Shown: positions 15,001-23,500, counted from the stretch's first letter. The stretch: DNA of 64,000 bases from Sphaerotilus mobilis (GCF_004216565.1 NZ_SGWV01000010.1:1-64000), one strand, 5' to 3'. Program-made: numbers and translations. The notes: generated by a model from the sequence alone, not told the origin.

Positions 15001-17434
15001 GGACCACCAGCTTGCCGTTGCCGTCGACCGAATCGCCGAGCAGCACCAACTGCTTGCTGGCAGGCGCATCGCGCCATGCACCCTGGCCGGTGCGGTAGCG
15101 CACCACGGCATCGGGCGTGCTGCCCACCAGGTTGATCGAGCGACCGGCCACCACGGTGACGTTGTCGGTGCTGCTGATGCCGTCATCGCCATCGATGACG
15201 AAGGAGACGTTGCCAGGATTGACCGTGTCGACCGTGGCCAAGGGCTGCGGCGTCGTGTAGACCGGGCTGTAGTTGCCCAGGCCATCGTTGCCGTACCGAG
15301 AGTCATCCTTGATCTGGACCACGCGCGCCAGCAACTTGTTCTCGCCCTCGGCAAACCGCACGCCGGCCGCCAGGAACACGGTGCGCGCGTTGCCTTCCGT
15401 GCTGATGTCCTGAAGGCCATTCGGGCGGAACCACGTCTGGCCACCGTTGGTCGAGAACTCGATCCTTTCGGTCTGACCCAGCGCCCGGTCGTTCAGCGTG
15501 ATCCGGACATCCTGGATGTTGATGTTGGTAACACCGTCGTCGGTGCTGCCATAGGCGGCCTCCTGACCCTCGGCATGACCAGCGGGACGTTCGGCGTAGT
15601 GGCTGTCGTTGTTGCCTTCCAGTTCCAGGCCGACGACCCGTGCAGACGGCAGCACGGTGTCGATCATGACGGCGACCGTCGCCTCCAGTTGGGCGAAGGC
15701 GACCGCCGTGCGGGTGTTGCCCGCGCGATCGGTGGTGCTGGCCGTGACGGTGATCGTGGTCAGCTGCTGGCCCAGTTCCAGCAACTGGTCCTGCGTCAGC
15801 TTGAAGGTCGCCTGACCACCCACCACACCGCCGACATCGAGCACCTGCGCCGTGAGGCTGAGCGTGACATCGCCAGCCTTCAACTTCATCACGGCGGTGG
15901 AACCGACGGTGCCTTGCACCGTCAGCGCACCATTGACGAGATCTTCCCGGTCCAGCACCACATTCTGGGATTCGCCACGCGCCAGCACGACGGGCTTGCG
16001 CATCGCGATCTGGTTGTCCTCGATGTAGGCCTGCAGCGACGGGTAGGCCTGGGTGGGCTCAAAGGGCACGTTGGGCGCACCGCTGTACAGCAGGTCCTGG
16101 ACCGCGCTGGCATCCATCTCGCTGCCTTCCGAGGCGCGCCAGATCAGGGTGGTCTCGAAGCCAGGGCGGTCGCTGTAGTTCAGGACCGATGCAAGCAGCG
16201 TCAGCGTGTCACCGGCATTGGCCTTGCCAGCAGCGGCCTGCAGGCCGGAGATCAGGGCCAGGGCCAGGCCGTGGTTCTGTTCGCGCTGCGACAGCGCGGC
16301 GAACTGGGCGTTGGGTTCGGCGCCTTCATTGGTCGTGATGGGGGTGCTGGTCAACAGGTCCGTCACCTCGAAGACGTCGGCCACCGCTGCCATCGCCTTC
16401 TTGACCTCGGTGATCGCCGCCTCACGGCCCACCGCCGCGATCAGTTCACGGACCGAGTCCTCTCCAACCGCCAGGCCGGCCTTGCGAGCGGCGAGTTCGG
16501 TCAGCGCCGTGACGTGGGCGGTCTGGGCGCCGCCGCCAACGACCAGCACGGCGCGCAGATCTGCGTCCAGGTCGGTGAACTCACCGGTGGCTTCGTCGTA
16601 GTAGTTGCCACCCGAATTGGTGTCGCGCACGACCACGGTCACGAGACCCTTGTAGCCCGTGGCCAGGTCGACGCTGTAACTGCCGTCGGCGTCATTCAGT
16701 GCCACCGCCTTGCCACCCTTGTTGAGCAGGCGACCGTTCTCGTCATAAACCAGCACTTCGGCCTGGGTCATCTTGCCCAGCGCCACGACGCCCGTCAGCC
16801 GGGAAGGCGCGGAGGACGCCTCCGTCGGGTTGTCGTTGCTGCCCGTCTTGCCGGTCAGGGCCAGCAGCCCGCCGAAGATGCCCGCCAGCGTTGGCCAGGT
16901 CCAGTTCCAGTTGTCGGACCTGTCGCTGTTGACTTCCGTGTCGGCGACATGGCGTTGGGTGGTGGTGCCGTTGTCGAGCTGGCCCTGGACCGGTGCGGCC
17001 TCCTTGGGCGCGACTCGCACCGGTTCGACCACCGGTTCATGCTGCCGGGTCTTGCCGGCCTTCTCGACCGGGTCCGACTTGGCCGGGGCGTCTTCGTCGG
17101 CCGAGCCGGCCGGCTTCTTGACCTGGGCGTTGTTGCGGTTGTAGCGGGTGATTTCCTGCGACGAGGCGGTCAGGTTGGCCTCGGGCGACAGACTGATCTC
17201 CTCGATCTTCTGGAACAACTGAGCCAGCGTGACGGTGCCGTCGGCAAACACCATCGGCCAGTCGGGCTGGGTCAGCGCCTGCACGGCACCACCGCTGACG
17301 ATGATGCGCTCCCCATTGGCCATGACGATCAACAGATCGACGTCCAGGGCGCGAATGTCGCGGATGTTCTTGATCGACAGCTTCTTGAAGAGATCAGCAG
17401 CGTCGGCAATCTGGACAGCGGTGGTGTTGCTCAT
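1..17434 (-). CDS. Colossal repeat-rich surface protein (BapA/LapA-like adhesin), 3' end outside window
   Basis: An unbroken minus-strand frame runs from ATG at 17434 (preceded by AGGGAAA) to the left edge: at least 5,811 codons with no stop, partial at the C-terminus. The N-terminus begins MSNTTAVQIADAADLFKKLS; residues 20-80 resemble the BapA-type prefix domain (a 'DLLIVMANGERI' strand motif). A charged, disordered stretch follows, then one hydrophobic segment at about residues 179-195 (WTWPTLAGIFGGLLAL). Residues about 205-275 look like a carboxypeptidase-regulatory/CNA_B fold, about 400-850 like Ig domains, about 870-4685 are about 53 helical repeats, and the rest is Ig/SwmB-like domains ('TVTFGEALV', 'TFSEAL'). 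There is no Sec signal, so type I secretion is likely, but the C-terminal signal and exporter lie outside. I infer a cell-surface adhesin or matrix protein; the domain reading is by eye. Confidence 0.85.
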   Translation of the reverse strand, partial: MSNTTAVQIADAADLFKKLSIKNIRDIRALDVDLLIVMANGERIIVSGGAVQALTQPDWPMVFADGTVTLAQLFQKIEEISLSPEANLTASSQEITRYNRNNAQVKKPAGSADEDAPAKSDPVEKAGKTRQHEPVVEPVRVAPKEAAPVQGQLDNGTTTQRHVADTEVNSDRSDNWNWTWPTLAGIFGGLLALTGKTGSNDNPTEASSAPSRLTGVVALGKMTQAEVLVYDENGRLLNKGGKAVALNDADGSYSVDLATGYKGLVTVVVRDTNSGGNYYDEATGEFTDLDADLRAVLVVGGGAQTAHVTALTELAARKAGLAVGEDSVRELIAAVGREAAITEVKKAMAAVADVFEVTDLLTSTPITTNEGAEPNAQFAALSQREQNHGLALALISGLQAAAGKANAGDTLTLLASVLNYSDRPGFETTLIWRASEGSEMDASAVQDLLYSGAPNVPFEPTQAYPSLQAYIEDNQIAMRKPVVLARGESQNVVLDREDLVNGALTVQGTVGSTAVMKLKAGDVTLSLTAQVLDVGGVVGGQATFKLTQDQLLELGQQLTTITVTASTTDRAGNTRTAVAFAQLEATVAVMIDTVLPSARVVGLELEGNNDSHYAERPAGHAEGQEAAYGSTDDGVTNINIQDVRITLNDRALGQTERIEFSTNGGQTWFRPNGLQDISTEGNARTVFLAAGVRFAEGENKLLARVVQIKDDSRYGNDGLGNYSPVYTTPQPLATVDTVNPGNVSFVIDGDDGISSTDNVTVVAGRSINLVGSTPDAVVRYRTGQGAWRDAPASKQLVLLGDSVDGNGKLVVQTHQIDLAGNVSETLTRTFVVDTSGVIQHALALVRASDAVAEKAAIDTARAGLSANTAVGKASFSRLGIVGVTDDNLRAVIQGIASVTDESKVDTQAGLQQVVTEAIAAAKVALDRIKNYNGQTQPPEVVPTLADFVTLGVDGVTADNLPLVLSIFKTLPDSASDTIGEVAAAVAALQAVQALADGRSNTGLLELPTSAQYAALGIAVNENEARLLGSVLDAKNPADVDTLEKIQAMADVVQRLLAVADDRGSGPRPLTAADFELLGIAGVDDSVDFGNLADVLNAIAAKSPSEVDTLSEVRAVVDGLIGDLKVIIDYATDSEFYPKPTLDNYARGGLAALVPNVTTLDAVNSAVDALAPTDVGTWRKVQAIAESYNRVLDLVGADLGLASDPAKAADYARIGMKAFETAFPDRVVDGVSTPNPLKDEATTLLNSLVTKLTTADVDRVSELKALADVPTRVMQLAAGLPVTPPLTVADLTGLGLSDVTADNLAVVLSGIAGSADTGVEANTPRKLQTLANEAKTAQNVISAYAESNDPTREPQLEDYKALGVTDVTDLAMAGAVNSALATLAVKGQHADSPDEVKAIAAAYRAVFDHANGAAADTDASNDPTAAQYGLLGVDVTANAGVADLLNDAVAGLERDDVNNASELATLAAHATAVTQAALGKLDALGADPLPGFKAAMEALGVDGLTDSTLAAVLSALVASPDDLSVAKDLAALQALADEAKSAQESIWDYADLTPPPAPEDGPSIEDYAAIGITGLTPELRLALNAVLATEAIDRSDLASPAALQAMADAYQSVMDEANGPAPDADPQDNPSAADYATLGIDRGADRGIEAGTPLDASALKLLNSVIGPLVVEDVNSPAELQDLADRVAAVMALAAGIVTDPVAAPISANDLNALGLSDVTDANLAAVRAAIAASPNDGSAVDTLNELQAVARDAIAARAKIMAYADSPTPTGAPDADTYKAIGLVDADGERLSDIAVASLNSVLARPQVDGADVSSPEQLQAMLDALTEVRAAADGQAPTDGSLSPEAALLDADTWALLGLSGLEGSDDQTEARLRAFDAVVDRLNLPADQAVDVARLQAALDAVAKIQNLANGVATAGGVPLAQQLSADDLTALGLVNGSSPIARAMSDSLDRRNFADVGHPAALQAQVDAWRAVLNEANEPATLVGQPTNADNTPDNEPAVNPTAADYRAIGVTLPGVTDVAAPDAATPDADTLALMNDVLRRKEAAQVDSVADLDALAAAVQRVMAQVARDLPSGTTDLPVSIEEAQAWAADFAALGVSGLDIGHTAEFPDDPGNVGQILAALANQANDGSTVRTVGAVQTLMDNILRDLLTIKNYADGKVDPDSGVVKVPSKATYDSVGIRNVTADNVSAINAALASEQVTGADAATRSQVQGIVNAYNLILAEANGPTADDVTPAADPTLQTYARIGVKTAALTQADGITPRSDVLALLNDGLGEQTASQVSTPAQIDALAATAAEIVRLATPAAAAGTSLTLSALKSFGMDNFNESTPARASAALNSLVDAVRKSGAPDKVNSLNELQDIVDGFRVLQDHAEGVAGAPTPAATDYAKAGAPLTDTSASRASTLSLLNDAVARVDAGKVDSVKEVGDLVSVVERLMATARGETPVPALTIEDLKDTLGLSSINANSLPALLNRIKASPDNGSEIENLSELQALATQAAVSMQKIRTYADTPLEAYLPSLTDYTNIGVAIPGPLVGDENTASQADYLNAVNSALASVVVDSADAGTPAKVQAIVDAARRVLDAADGVVNTDPEQLPSRADFEALGLSKDDLDAAGAGGLTLLQGAVDAARPVEVNSPDKIKHLLDLIKLVALEAAGQPQTSPPLTPAVLEELGVDFTGLDSASNWPAMLSAIQASPDNGSGIDSLQKLQDLVTGANDAMGIIRTYAGASDPSRVPAPEVSTYAAIGLVNTDARNPDPNQHVITPLVTAANLSAINAALATGPVGASQANTPAQVRAIVDAYQGILDEANGSAPDADTADNPTQLDYTRIGVAVPKLTTGLPTTGANAGKADANVLSLLNSVIGNLEDGAVDKPAEIDTLGALVNKVMAQAAIPNNDTSTAPKVTIAELDALGVRDVDGNTLATLETTKPGAAQAALYAIRVSADDGSDVNTLSKLNTKVAEAVDAYERILAYAETGAGEQPSLADYAALGLVIPLALQAEPMAADMLGAVLRTAAVGGEQVDSPNEVQAILDAYARVLQAADGNRDNAGAALPSQNDLIALGVNLGATANNAHPLRLLQSAIDAQPADHLSVASPAAIEALNTLAQTLLGLANKPGQTLPSADALPISKAQLQQLGLNLGSTVDNAGVAAGLAAVQAKTDLGLVDTVGELQALFNAAVTAQAKIAAYAANPDNTDPTKVPTPADFAAIGMVDTAGRPTVTDANIAAINSALATPAIAAENANSPAEIAAIVNAYNAVLAGATPTGAAPTKEQYAAIGVEDVTTNNLPLLNAALKAIGPDAAKDAAALQAAVTAADKVIAAANGPSGSITPADQLPTADDFEALGVDMGGSSAANDPDGSGAALLGAVIDKKPLSAVSTPAQIETLADVVNKVMDTAAGKLVSPALTPADLLALGIDITGKTPAQQAAILAAIATSPDDGSALESLAELAELADKAVLALAKVTRYAQSNNEADLPSVQDYLDMGVSGVTDDQPASGSTPAQPGTLAAVNAALGSGNVTGTEADSQAKVQAIADTYAKVLDLADGTRNHADNLPALPSAAEINRLGASAPIDPDTLLLLQTAIDATSRDRVDTPADINLIAESAAKMLALAGNTDTPTITLEDFIRLGVSALDEDTLPAAIEAVKALNSAAAVNTSSELDAVIEEVLKDLALIKRFAEGEVNPETGVLDVPNQGNYERAGVSGLGAEGAPTVDMLNAAVQALNRADVDTRSKLQGVFDAYQHVLDAADGTPGNAEVPVSADELRRIGVDPAKVPDAATPAGAAALGLLQGALDAQPADHTTLNTPAKIGDLAALAAKVVAAANGGSTPPTLAELEKLGVTGLTPETLAAVQAAIKANPIDGVNSLDDLQTMADTMAAIRRMTDADPSNDPATPPSAADYAALGVTGIVDAPANNGLLNDVVADKPYGSVDSPNEIKTLSDIVNKVVDLANDVQPAPVLGAADLAKIGLTGITPESLPALLAAIAAGSPADISSLDDLQAIAEAAKLAQIKIEDYAENAALAPVTDGAPGVDDFAAVGVTGVRDAATADGPANLAAINAALSTQAADGTDRIGADLAKLPSDLQALVDSYDKLLNLANGVADAMAPAAPADGKPLAQDYANIGADIGAAATDAVNLSLLNGAIDAKPVADIATPAAIDALADKVNHVLAYARGTDSTPPTVDELAALGIDLGDLDDSQSQLPAVLAALAAVPDADASSIATPAGLQALVDKAIAAQDKISAYAAAQPAPLDADKVPSAEDYAAIGAALPTVAGSTPAEVLAAVNAVLASSTVGADEVATPAQLADIGAAVAKVLAAADGTVNTTAPDALLQHDDVVALGLPAATADKLTDGSPNLGLLNQVVDRATDAQVNTPQGLGGLADKVNALMDLAALPPGTKPTAEQLASLSAADLAALGLPAGLTPAQAAAVLSAVAAGDPADIATLDKLLAVADAAVEALDWIAEYAATNADNRVHPLTVADFDALGIVGVRDTAAGSGLPATLAAVKNALAGPITRTQADSPKEVQDIVDAYARILQAADGSLGNADDAGQAGLPTQQDFDRIGADISALSTTEGLSAAQSANAVELLGTLVDAVAADRVDTLADLKTLAELARKIVENALGNDSPDYALTPADFTGLGINGVTDGPDGNLAAVIAAIAERAAEDPALTLDNLDTLAELADAVATVTNIPVLETVAADDIVNREEWQAGVVLRGTVARDSIVTLTLPGITAPIVITSVAAEIGATWTTTLSRDQLTLMGAGAAASEGLKTLTLTATRTGVTSKVVTYNITVDTLVDTPRIRLNSDTGRLTDDEVTGDKTVLVEGLEPGGVWYYSINGGTSWSGEQVTGDASTGSFTINTDGPYAASRIRVRQKDAALNMSDVTGNDVSWRIDTAKPDAPAVALSADVSAGGATAGEASRMAGLGTVTAESGSHVVLTFTNRTNPADVKVVELPFFESTGTTVAIVLSAEDQTTLGDGTIEVSAVATDLAGNASDAGLSSFVLDRVAPAAHKVADDKTATITRDTVTYTVTFGEALVGAISPANFKVVQTGTDTVTGTIDSATYAAGSDQKQVTVVVRPNADLADAVLRLQLLGTGLTDAAGNPVADADLGVTALDTAATSNGAQRVDTLAPTITGITDSVVTTPDVTAAAFNFRVTFSEALNTAPTAANFSVTNGGSIASVTAASDTPNTYVVRVIPPASNAGATLTLALIAGSLTDAVGNPMASVTDLGSLGGAQAIDTVAPTVSAYSPADGSVTELPPVGSITLTFTEPVKAGAGSIVLTPDEIDAEQGKVVQVIDITNTAAVSIVGNSVTITPPDNLAKLTHYTLTMAAGVLRDLAGNNHAGLSSSGSFVYDFTTTDSNMKLEKLTGDDVVNALENGASGGLTLTGNIVGSAAQKAAYSNASFSAVLTAEGHPDVLVTDIAYTSAGGNAGAWTGTIAANTLQDGVTYTLKATARATTTSGGITAGALSNAQADILVDTSVARPTISLKTDSVGPVLLTATGATDGVTNDAVINIIGLEPGASWQVSLNGGAYGAPGSGGTLTADTWATLDAGATTATFSLPTGITYDAGKVKFRQKDAAGNTSEAASNAIAWTVDTSIPTQATLTVPADIVDGATAAETEATAGVLTVKAGEAGLAMTVRLVNRLDATKSVDIDGFVSTGANQPILLSAAQRAQLGEGTIDVTVIATDKAGNASDVAMSSFVLDTVAPVVDTVTDGTVAGVTKDAIDFYVTFSEALRSTPTTGHFSATNGAVTSVGVVAGVANQYKVTVTPTADVASGNVALTLKGTDGTTQLFDAAGNAVAGSTDLSA
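3380..14825 (-). repeat. About 53 tandem ~72-residue helical repeats with A-B-C triplet order
   Basis: Within the giant protein, units of 60-85 residues each start with a P-[ST]-x-x-D-[YFL]-x-x-[LI]-G-[VI] signature. Three subtypes alternate. Type A carries 'NLAAINAALA' then 'SPAEVQAIVDAY' and a 'VLDAADG'-like end. Type B carries 'LLNSVID', 'VDTPAEI' and 'LADxVNKVMxLAAG'. Type C carries 'LAAVLAAIAASPDDGS', 'VDTLxELQAL' and ends 'KIxxYA'. The order is A-B-C through most of the array (about 17 triplets), with a few hybrid or missing units, for example near 11.6, 10.5, 7.6 and 5.7 kb. DNA identity between units is low, so expansion is old or under diversifying pressure. Predicted fold is short alpha-helical bundles; I do not recognise the exact Pfam family. 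Confidence 0.8.
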
Positions 17435-17511
17435 GTCGATTTCCCTGGAGTCGTGCGGCAGACCTGGGAGGTCATGGCCGTGAAGATGGTTTGGCGTTCA
17501 GCGTTCTGTGG

Positions 17512-17533
17512 GGCCGGGGTCAAGGCCCCGGCC
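17512..17533 (-). other. GC-rich hairpin in the gap between the two giant genes
   Basis: Perfect 8-bp arms (GGCCGGGG / CCCCGGCC) enclose a 6-nt loop, 64 bp downstream of the Ig-protein stop and 78 bp upstream of the colossal gene. No T-run follows on the minus strand, so it is at most an attenuator or mRNA-processing structure. Confidence 0.4.
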
Positions 17534-17542
17534 GAGACGCGG

Positions 17543-17589
17543 TGCAGATGCAGATGCAGATGCAGATGCAGATGCAGATGCAGATGCAG
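17543..17589. repeat. Hexanucleotide simple-sequence repeat (TGCAGA)7+
   Basis: Seven exact copies of TGCAGA plus five bases of an eighth occupy the intergenic gap, ending 8 bp past the stop codon of the Ig-like protein and 109 bp before the start of the colossal protein. It lies outside both frames. Such repeats change copy number by slippage and could alter spacing in the leader of the colossal gene; a 6-bp unit could not shift a reading frame if translated. Confidence 0.9.
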
Positions 17590-17596
17590 CGGCGGC

Positions 17597-20500
17597 TCAG
17601 ATGACGGTTTCGATGCGGAAGGCGTTGAAGTACGCGACACGATTGACGAGGCCGCCGTCGTCGGGCACGACGTGCGGTGTCGTCAGGCTGCTGGTGCCGA
17701 GGTGGACCAGGTGCGTGCCCTCGTTGCCGGGCGTGGACGTCCAGTACCCGGCACCGTCGACGCCGGGCATGGGCCAGTCGGCCGGCAGAACGCCCGAGCT
17801 CGCCGCGAGAACCGCCCATTCCTCGGACGACAGCAACCGGGCACTGCGGCCATCGGCCAGCGTCAGCATGTGGTTGACGCTCAGGCTGCTGATGTAGGCC
17901 GTCCGGTCGGATGCGTCGATGAGGCCGTCGCGGTTGACGTCCAGCAGGTAGTCGTCATAGCCATCACCATGACGCGACAGGATCAGCTGCGCGCTCGAGA
18001 CCGGTGTGCTGGAGTTGTCGGCGTAGCGGATGGCCTGCGCCAGACCCAGCGCCAGGTCCGATTCGACCGCTGCGGTCACGTCCGATGTCCGGGTGGTCGC
18101 CTCGCCGCGCAGGTCGTTGAAGCGGACCTGAACCGCGATCTGGTGATGCAGGTCAGCCTCCGTCACCGTGTAGGTCCGGCCGGTGGCCTCCGGGCCGATG
18201 GCCGCGCCGTCGCGCAGCCAGGTGTAGGCCATGCCGGCAACCGAACCGCCGGCGATGCCGTCCGGATCCTTCAGCGTGTTGTCGATGGTCAGGTTGCTGC
18301 CAACCCGCGCAAGACCTTGAACGGCGATGTCGCCCGTCGCCGGCTTGTTGGGCACCAGCACCGAGAGCGCCAAGGTCCGGGTCGGGTCGATGGTCGTGAC
18401 ATCGCCGTCGCTGGCGGTGACCGTCAGCAGATCGCTGCCGACCTGCGCCGTCGGCCGGGGCAGCACGCCGTCGTCGGGCGTGTAGGTCAGCGTGTCGAGC
18501 AGGGCCTGCATCTGCGTCTGGGTGCCCGACAGGGTCAGCGTGTTGCTGCCGAGGCCAGTGACGACGGGCACGGATTCGCCGGACGTGGACGCGGTGGGCA
18601 CGGTGACTTGCAGCGCGCCGTGCTGGACCGACACCGTGATGCCGCTCAGGGCTCCGGGACCCACGTCGACATCGCTGACCCGGATGCCGGCCAGCGCGCT
18701 GGTCTTGCCGGTCTCCAGGTTGGCCGGCGCAGCCGGCAGGACGACGACGGGTGCGTCACCGACGCTGGCCACGCGCAGGGCCACGGTGGCGACGGTCTCG
18801 TGGCCGTCGCCGTCACGGGCGACCAGGCTCAGGGTGCGCTCGCCGTGTGCATGGGGCTGATCGGCATAGGTGAGGGTGGCCAGCGCTGTGGTCAGGGCCA
18901 GCGCATTGCCATTGAGTGTCAGCACCGACCCGCTGAGCGGGTTGCCAGCGTGGCGCACGCTCAGCGTGCCTTGATCAACCGACAGGGTCAGGCTGACCAA
19001 GGCGCTGGCGCTGCCATCGGGGTCACCGTCCGAGACGGTGATCTGGCCTGCGCCGAGCGGGGTCGAGGCGATGTCCTCAGACGTGGAAATGCCGCCGTTC
19101 GACAAGGCGTCGGACAGCGTGATGGTCGGGGCGACCACCGGACGCGGCGTGACCGACACCGTGTACGAACGGCTGACCACCAAGCCCTCGACGTCGGTCG
19201 TCGTGACGCGCACGGTATCGGTCGTCACGCCCGGATGGAGCGCGTGGTAGTCCCCATCGGCGGTGTAGCGCAAACCAGCCAGCGCAGCCCGCACATCGGC
19301 CAACGCGCCGGTCAGGCTCAACTCGGCACTGCCCTGCCCGGTGAGCACGACCGATGCGGACACGGTCTCCGTCGACAAGGTGCCATTGAACACGCTGACC
19401 ACGGTCGTGACGGTGGCGCTGTCGACGTCGTCCAGGCCGATGCCAACGAGGGGCGACGCCGAGCCAGCGACGTGGGTACTGGCCAGGTTGGCCGGGACGG
19501 TGACGACCGGCGCGTCGTTGACGGCCTGTACGGAGATCACCCATTCCTTGCGGTCAGACTTGCCCGTGCGGTCATAGGCCTGAACCACCAGCCGATCATC
19601 GCCATGGGTGTTGGACGCACCGATGTAGCTCAGGGTGGCCAATGCGGCGTTGACCTGCGCCATCGTGCCGGTCAGCGTCATCGTGGCGCTGTCGTTGGCA
19701 TTCACCTGCACGCCGCCGGCCAGGTCCACCCTCAGCCGGCCGTTGCCCACGCTCAAGTCGACACGCTCAAAGGCACTGTCGCTGCTGGCGGCGTCGGTGT
19801 CCCACACCGACAACGCGGTGGCACCGCTGCTGGCAAACGTGGCGCGCAGCGGCAGGCGGGCATCTTCTTGCACGCGCAGTCCCCCTGCGGCACCCCAGGC
19901 GTCGGGTGCTGCGAGCGTCGGTGCAGCGGCGGTGTCCACCGAGAGCCGGACCGAGGAGGCAACGTTGGCATTGCCGCCCTGGTCGAAGACGGCGCCGTTG
20001 CGCACGCTGATGCGGGCCTCGGCCACGATGCTCGCAGCCGGCGTGAACACGGCGGTCCAGGCCAGCGGGTCGCCGTCCACCTTCCTCAGGTTGCCGATGG
20101 TGCCGATGCTGCTGCCGCCATACACGCTGAGATCGGCCAGGTCGAAATCGGTCACCGGCTCGGACATGCGGAAGGTCAGCAGGGCCTGGGTGGCCGCCTC
20201 GCGGCCTGCCAGGCCGACCTTGTTGACATCGGTCGTGATTGCCACCACAGGTGGGGTGGCATCAGCCACGCCGGACAGCTCGAAATGGCTGGCCTGGCTG
20301 GGATTTCCGAAGCGGTCGCGGTAGGCACCGGCCGGCGCGTCGAGGGTGAAGGTCGAGACGCCGATGGCGTCCGAGCTGAGCGTGGCCGTCGCTTGCCAGA
20401 CCGAGCGTCCGCCCTGTTGCACCGGCACGATCGCGGAGAGTTCGCCCATCGTGAGGTGGCTGCGATCATCGCTGCGCACCAGCAGGTCGACGTTGAACGA

Positions 20501-23500
20501 ACCGGCCAGCGGCTCTTCGTCGAAGGTCAGCGTCAGCTGTGTCGACATGCCCGGCTCCAGCACGAAGACATCCGACGTGATGGTCAGGCCGGGGCCGGTA
20601 CGGTCCAGCGTGATGCCGCCGACAGGCGCGCCAGCCACGACGCTGGGCGAGCCGCTCTTACCGGCATAGAGCTGATAGGCCATCAGGTGGCTGTAGCTGC
20701 CTTCGGTGGGAGCGGCCAGACTCAGTTGCAGGGGCAGGTCCCTGCGGACAACCGGCAGGTCACCCTTCTCGCTGCCAAGCCGGACATCGTCGCCGTCGAA
20801 GACGCCGTTGACATTGCGGTCCTCGAAGACCACCACGCGGGCGCCCGCCACATAGCTGGAACTGATGACGTCGAACTCGACCTGACCGGCGTTGCCGTAG
20901 GACTGCCCGGCCGCCAGGGAGATCGACAGCGGACCCGGCGCGCTCGGGTTGATGCGCACGGCCTTGGCGACTGCGGAGGCCTCACCGGCCAACACGCCGG
21001 TTGAACTCGCCTGGACCACCCGTAGGTTGTCGTAAACGCCTTCGGACAGCGCATTCGCGCTGGAGACGCTGACCGAGTGGAAGTTCGCAGAAATGGTGGA
21101 GCGCCCCAGCTCGCGGTCGACCTCTGGATCAAAAACCGAGTTCTTGTTGACGTCCTGGAACAAGATGGCGGTGTTGCCGTTGTCGCCGCCCTTGAAGTTG
21201 AAGGTCGGCGTGGCGATGTAGGTGTAGAAGTCGCGCGGCGCCAGTCCTGCGCCAGCCACACTGGCCTGGTCCATGACCGCGTCGAACTCCAGGTCCGTGA
21301 GCACGCCGGGCTGGTTCGTGGCAATGACCAGCGCGCGGTTCTCGACCGAGCCGCGCACCTGGTAGGCCGTGCTGACGTTGCCTGCGGCATCGATCTGCAC
21401 CATCTTGAGCGAGCCGTCATAGCTGCCATCGGCCAGCACCTGGCCCGAGGCCAGGGCCAACAGACCTTGCACGTCGGCGGCACCAGCTTCACCGAGGACG
21501 ACCCGGCCGAGTTCGACACCTTCTTGCAGCTTGCCGGCACCGGTCGGGTCCCGGAACAGCACGACGGTGGCACCGCCCTCGCCGATCACACGGAATGACG
21601 GCGTGTTGTCACCGGTCTTGCCATCGCCGATCAGCCCGGTGTCGGAACCGGCATCGAGCACACCCAGGCTCAGCACCGACGGCGCGAGGGTGTCGATGCG
21701 CAGCGGGGACGCCACAGCGGCAGGCACCGCCGCAGACGCAAGGTCGACGGCGTTGCCAGCCACGTCGGTCAGGCGGGCGCTGCCCAAGGACAGCGCGGCA
21801 GCATCCAGCGACAGACCGGCGCTGTTGTCGGTGCTGCCAACGGTGTATTCGAAGGTCAGGACCTTGCTGCCAGAACCGTCGACCAGAGCGGCCTGAACGG
21901 TCTGGGTAGGGCTCAGTCGCACCGTCACGCTGGGAGCGATCGCCGCCGCGTCACCCGCGACGATCACATGCACCGGACGTTCGAAGGTCGCCGTGATCAG
22001 GACCTTGCTGCCAACCGCCAGATAGCCGGCATCGGGCGCGGCCGTGGCAATGGCCAGGATCGGCGCGGCAACGGGCTGACTCACGATCTGCAGCGGTTGC
22101 AAGGCGCGCGCGGGGCTGTCATTGCCGGCCGCATCCGTCGTGAGCGCCGTCAGCTTGTAGACGCCGTCCGCCAGCGGGCGATCCGGGGTGGTCAATGGCA
22201 GATCCAGGTAGCCCTGGCCGTCCGCCAGGTTGAGACCGGGCACGTTGGTTGCGCTGGAGGGCCGGGTCAGAACGCCTCGACCTTGCACGGTTTCGCCAGC
22301 GTCCAGTCGACCGTTGTCGTTGGCGTCAACGAAGACCACGATCTGGGCCCCCGTTTCGCCGACCAGGCGCACGGTGGGTGTTGTCTGCCGCGTGATGCCG
22401 TCGAGCGGGTCAACACCGGTGTCGTCACCCGCCAGCAAAGCAGCTTCCGGCTGCACGGGCGCGCGGTTGTCGATGTTCAGGGCGAGCGCGGCCGATGGCG
22501 GACTTTCGTTGCCAGCGTCATCGAAGGCGGTTGCGGTCAGCACATGCACCGTGCCCGCCGCTGCCGTGTTGGCCAAGGGCCGGGTGGTCAGCACACCACG
22601 GCCGTTCTCGTCGAGCACGACACTGCCAACCTTGGCACCGAGCGCATCGGTCAGGTCGACCTGGGACAGGGGCTCGCCCCTGACATCAAAGCTCACGCTG
22701 ACCACGTTCGTGATCCGGTCACCGGCCGTGCCACTGTCGGAATCGCCCTGCAGGGTGAAGGTCGGCGACACGGGCGGCAAGGCGTCGACGCCCTGCCCTG
22801 TGGCGGTCAGCGTGGTGTCGACCAGCCGGCTGAAGGCACTGGTCAGCGCGCCACCGGACACGTCGCGAATGGAGGTGCTGCCACCGCTGGCGACCAATGC
22901 ATCACCCACCACCGAGATGTCGCCTTGCAGGGCGGACGACTTGGTGACGAGGTAGCCAAAGACGAGCACGTTGCTGCCGTTGGCGGCCGCCGGATCGACC
23001 AGATGGGCCTCGATGGTTTGCTCGCCGACCTGGACCTTGAGGCGCGGGGCAAAGGTCTGAACGTCGTTGCTGCCGTTGGTGGAGACGTTCCAGGCCACCT
23101 TGCTCGGGAGCACGACCTTGATCAGGATGGTCTCGCCGATGTGGTATTCCGTCGCGCCGGCCGTGGCGGGCGCGCTGACGATGGCCACCGGCGCATGGTC
23201 GACGGCAACGTCCACCGGAGGCAGCACGAAGTTGGGCTTCATGCCAGGGCCGGGTTCGATGGTCAGCTTGAAGCGGCTGATGTCGGTGGCGGCGCGACCC
23301 GGCTCCAACAGCGTGTTGCCTGCAGCATCCATGGCGAAACCGACCAACGGCGCGTCATCCAGGCCGACCACGTTGTCCAGGAAAACGGGCACCTTGTGGA
23401 GCAAGGGCAGCGGGGTCGACGTCGGGTCGAAGTCAGTCGGCAGGGTGTAGACGACCGTGTAGTCCTGAGCCTTGCCCGTCACGCCCTCGGGATGGAAGCG

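Noticed and set aside
17543-17589. CRISPR-like array
   Set aside because: Unit is six bases with no spacers.
137-21004. Plus-strand open frames of over 2,000 codons (137-7306, 7427-13831, 14627-21004)
   Set aside because: Antisense shadows of the giant minus-strand genes created by high-GC codon bias; translations are Gly/Arg/Val/Asp/His noise without domains, and the third crosses both giant genes.
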